This document shows positions 6,460 to 6,943 of a stretch of DNA of 6,943 bases, in pieces. Position numbers and translations under genes: made by a program. Below the pieces are notes generated by a model. It was not told the DNA's origin. It ran no database searches and saw only the letters and a program-made list of their open reading frames with translations. Source of the stretch: an uncultured Collinsella sp. (GTDB lineage: Bacteria > Actinomycetota > Coriobacteriia > Coriobacteriales > Coriobacteriaceae); NCBI GenBank assembly GCA_900554455.1, contig USHT01000057.1, positions 1 through 6,943 on the forward strand, read 5' to 3'. Each line of letters begins with the position of its first letter. The first letter of the stretch is position 1.

Positions 6460-6690
6460 GGAAAGCGCATCCCGTTTTTCGCAAAAGACTGGGATGCATT
6501 TTCCGTTCGAGGCCTCAACCGGAAAATGCGTCCCGTTCTGAGCGCGGGATCTGGGGCGCAGCTTCCGCCAAAGGCCGCAAAAGGGAAGCGCGTCCCATTC
6601 TGACGCCGGATTCCGGGTCGTGCTTTCCCAAGCGGCCTTAAAGCGGAAAACGCATCCCACTCTGAATCCAAATTCTGGGACGCAGTTTCC
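6460..6690. repeat. Four tandem imperfect palindromic units of 45-46 bp, period 61-63 bp
   Basis: Units lie at 6460-6504, 6521-6566, 6584-6628 and 6645-6690. Each has the pattern GGAAA-nn-GCGTCCC on the left arm, a centre with TTCTGA in three of four, and GGGACGCA-nn-TTCC on the right arm, so each can fold into an imperfect hairpin of about 14 bp. In the first unit 12 of 14 arm positions match. The 16-17-base spacers are also related, each with a GGCC core (gaggcctc, aaggccgc, gcggcctt). The period is not a constant multiple of three, so the open frames crossing the array translate each copy in different frames and are unlikely to be protein. The units diverge too much for CRISPR. The design resembles REP/BIME-type intergenic palindromes. 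Confidence 0.85.
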
Positions 6691-6702
6691 GCAGAGCCCT
6701 CG

Positions 6703-6734
6703 ATAAAAGAAAAGGACCCCTTTGCAGAGGTCCT
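6703..6734 (-). terminator. Intrinsic terminator, copy 1
   Basis: On the minus strand the arms AGGACC (6729-6734) and GGTCCT (6713-6718) pair over 6 bp around a 10-base loop, followed by a U-rich tract TTTCTTTTAT (6703-6712). It would end minus-strand transcription arriving from the structured region to its right, before the palindrome array. The identical hairpin occurs again at 6889-6920. Confidence 0.75.
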
Positions 6735-6757
6735 AGTCAATTCAAGGTGGCGGGGAA
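6703..6757. repeat. 55-bp direct repeat, copy 1
   Basis: This segment, from ATAAAAGAAAAGGACC to GGTGGCGGGGAA, is identical base for base to 6889-6943, an offset of 186 bp. It includes a terminator hairpin and 23 bases beyond it (6735-6757). The second copy runs into the window edge, so the true repeat may be longer and the array may continue. Confidence 0.95.
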
Positions 6758-6888
6758 GGGAATCGCGTCCGCGCGCTGCGCGGACGGACCGCTGCGGCGC
6801 TTACGCGCCTTGCGAGCTGCGCTGGCAAACGCTTACGCGTTTACTCAGCTCCGCGCCCTCACGGGGTTCGATTCCATGTGGGAGCTTC
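6758..6888 (-). ncRNA. Candidate structured non-coding RNA between two identical terminators
   Basis: On the minus strand this stretch can fold into a closed multi-branch shape. GGAATCG (6869-6875) pairs with CGATTCC (6759-6765) to close it. Inside are CCC-(C)GTGA-GGG (6856-6866), GAGCTG/CAGCTC (6846-6851 with 6814-6819) enclosing AAACGC-GTAA-GCGTTT (6827-6842), GGCGC-GTAA-GCGCC (6796-6809), and a 9-bp hairpin with an AGC loop (6766-6786). GTGA and GTAA are GNRA tetraloops on this strand only, which favours minus-strand transcription and agrees with the terminator direction. No open frame of note is present and I do not recognise a known RNA family. No promoter was found. It could also be a structured repeat without RNA function. 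Confidence 0.45.
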
Positions 6889-6943
6889 ATAAAAGAAAAG
6901 GACCCCTTTGCAGAGGTCCTAGTCAATTCAAGGTGGCGGGGAA
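6889..6943. repeat. 55-bp direct repeat, copy 2, reaching the window edge
   Basis: Identical to 6703-6757. It contains the same minus-strand terminator at 6889-6920 (arms AGGACC 6915-6920 and GGTCCT 6899-6904, then TTTCTTTTAT). A further minus-strand transcription unit must therefore end here, most of it outside the window. A sequence edge falling inside a repeat is also what an assembly break would give. Confidence 0.95.

Noticed and set aside
6460..6690. CRISPR array
   Set aside because: The units are strongly diverged, too long (45-46 bp) and the spacers are short and related to one another; no cas gene is present.
6267..6740. N-terminal extension of the hydrolase frame giving a 511-residue protein
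   Set aside because: The extra 158 codons cover the palindrome array, a candidate promoter and part of a terminator; the composition is arginine-rich, and the repeat period is not a fixed multiple of three. Homology starts at the ATG at 6266, which has a ribosome binding site.
6758..6888. tRNA or tmRNA gene suggested by GGTTCGATTCC-like sequence
   Set aside because: The T-stem around TTCGATT does not pair properly, and no anticodon arm, D-arm or matching acceptor stem could be built on either strand.

Overview
The window reads as two pieces of DNA of different character joined inside a leucine tRNA gene. From about position 735 to the right end the DNA is GC-rich, with GC-ending codons. Its housekeeping order (rsmI, metG, rsmA, tatD on one strand) and protein style suggest an actinobacterial gut commensal of the Coriobacteriia, perhaps Collinsella-like; this is an inference without a database search. 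The left 600 bases are visibly AT-richer and carry a phosphatase gene with Firmicutes-like codon use (many AAA, GAA, ATT and TTT codons), which would suit a Lachnospiraceae-type genome. All genes I can support lie on the minus strand, so transcription runs from right to left.

Right edge (6703-6943): a 55-bp sequence containing an intrinsic terminator occurs twice, 186 bp apart. Between the copies lies a stretch that folds, on the minus strand, into several hairpins, three of them capped by GNRA-type tetraloops. It looks like a structured non-coding RNA or a structured repeat. Next (6460-6690) come four tandem imperfect copies of a 45-46-bp palindromic unit, spaced 61-63 bp apart. A leader with a weak candidate promoter (about 6325-6370) follows.

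Gene block (738-6266): a cytoplasmic GH5-like glycoside hydrolase (5205-6266) whose usual acid/base glutamate appears to be replaced; rsmI (4320-5198), starting 6 nt after the hydrolase stop; metG (2649-4250); a terminator hairpin; rsmA (1678-2538); and tatD (738-1688), overlapping rsmA by 11 bp. rsmI and rsmA both methylate 16S rRNA and metG charges methionine tRNA, so the core of the block serves translation. tatD is a metal-dependent nuclease that commonly sits beside metG and rsmA.

Left part (1-737): a candidate promoter inside the end of tatD drives a tRNA-Leu(CAG) gene (645-728). A strong, symmetric terminator (608-639) follows, then a histidine-phosphatase gene that runs off the left edge. 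The tRNA acceptor stem pairs imperfectly, as if its 5' part and 3' part came from different tRNAs. Together with the composition change, this makes a chimeric join (assembly artefact or real recombination) the main caution for this window.
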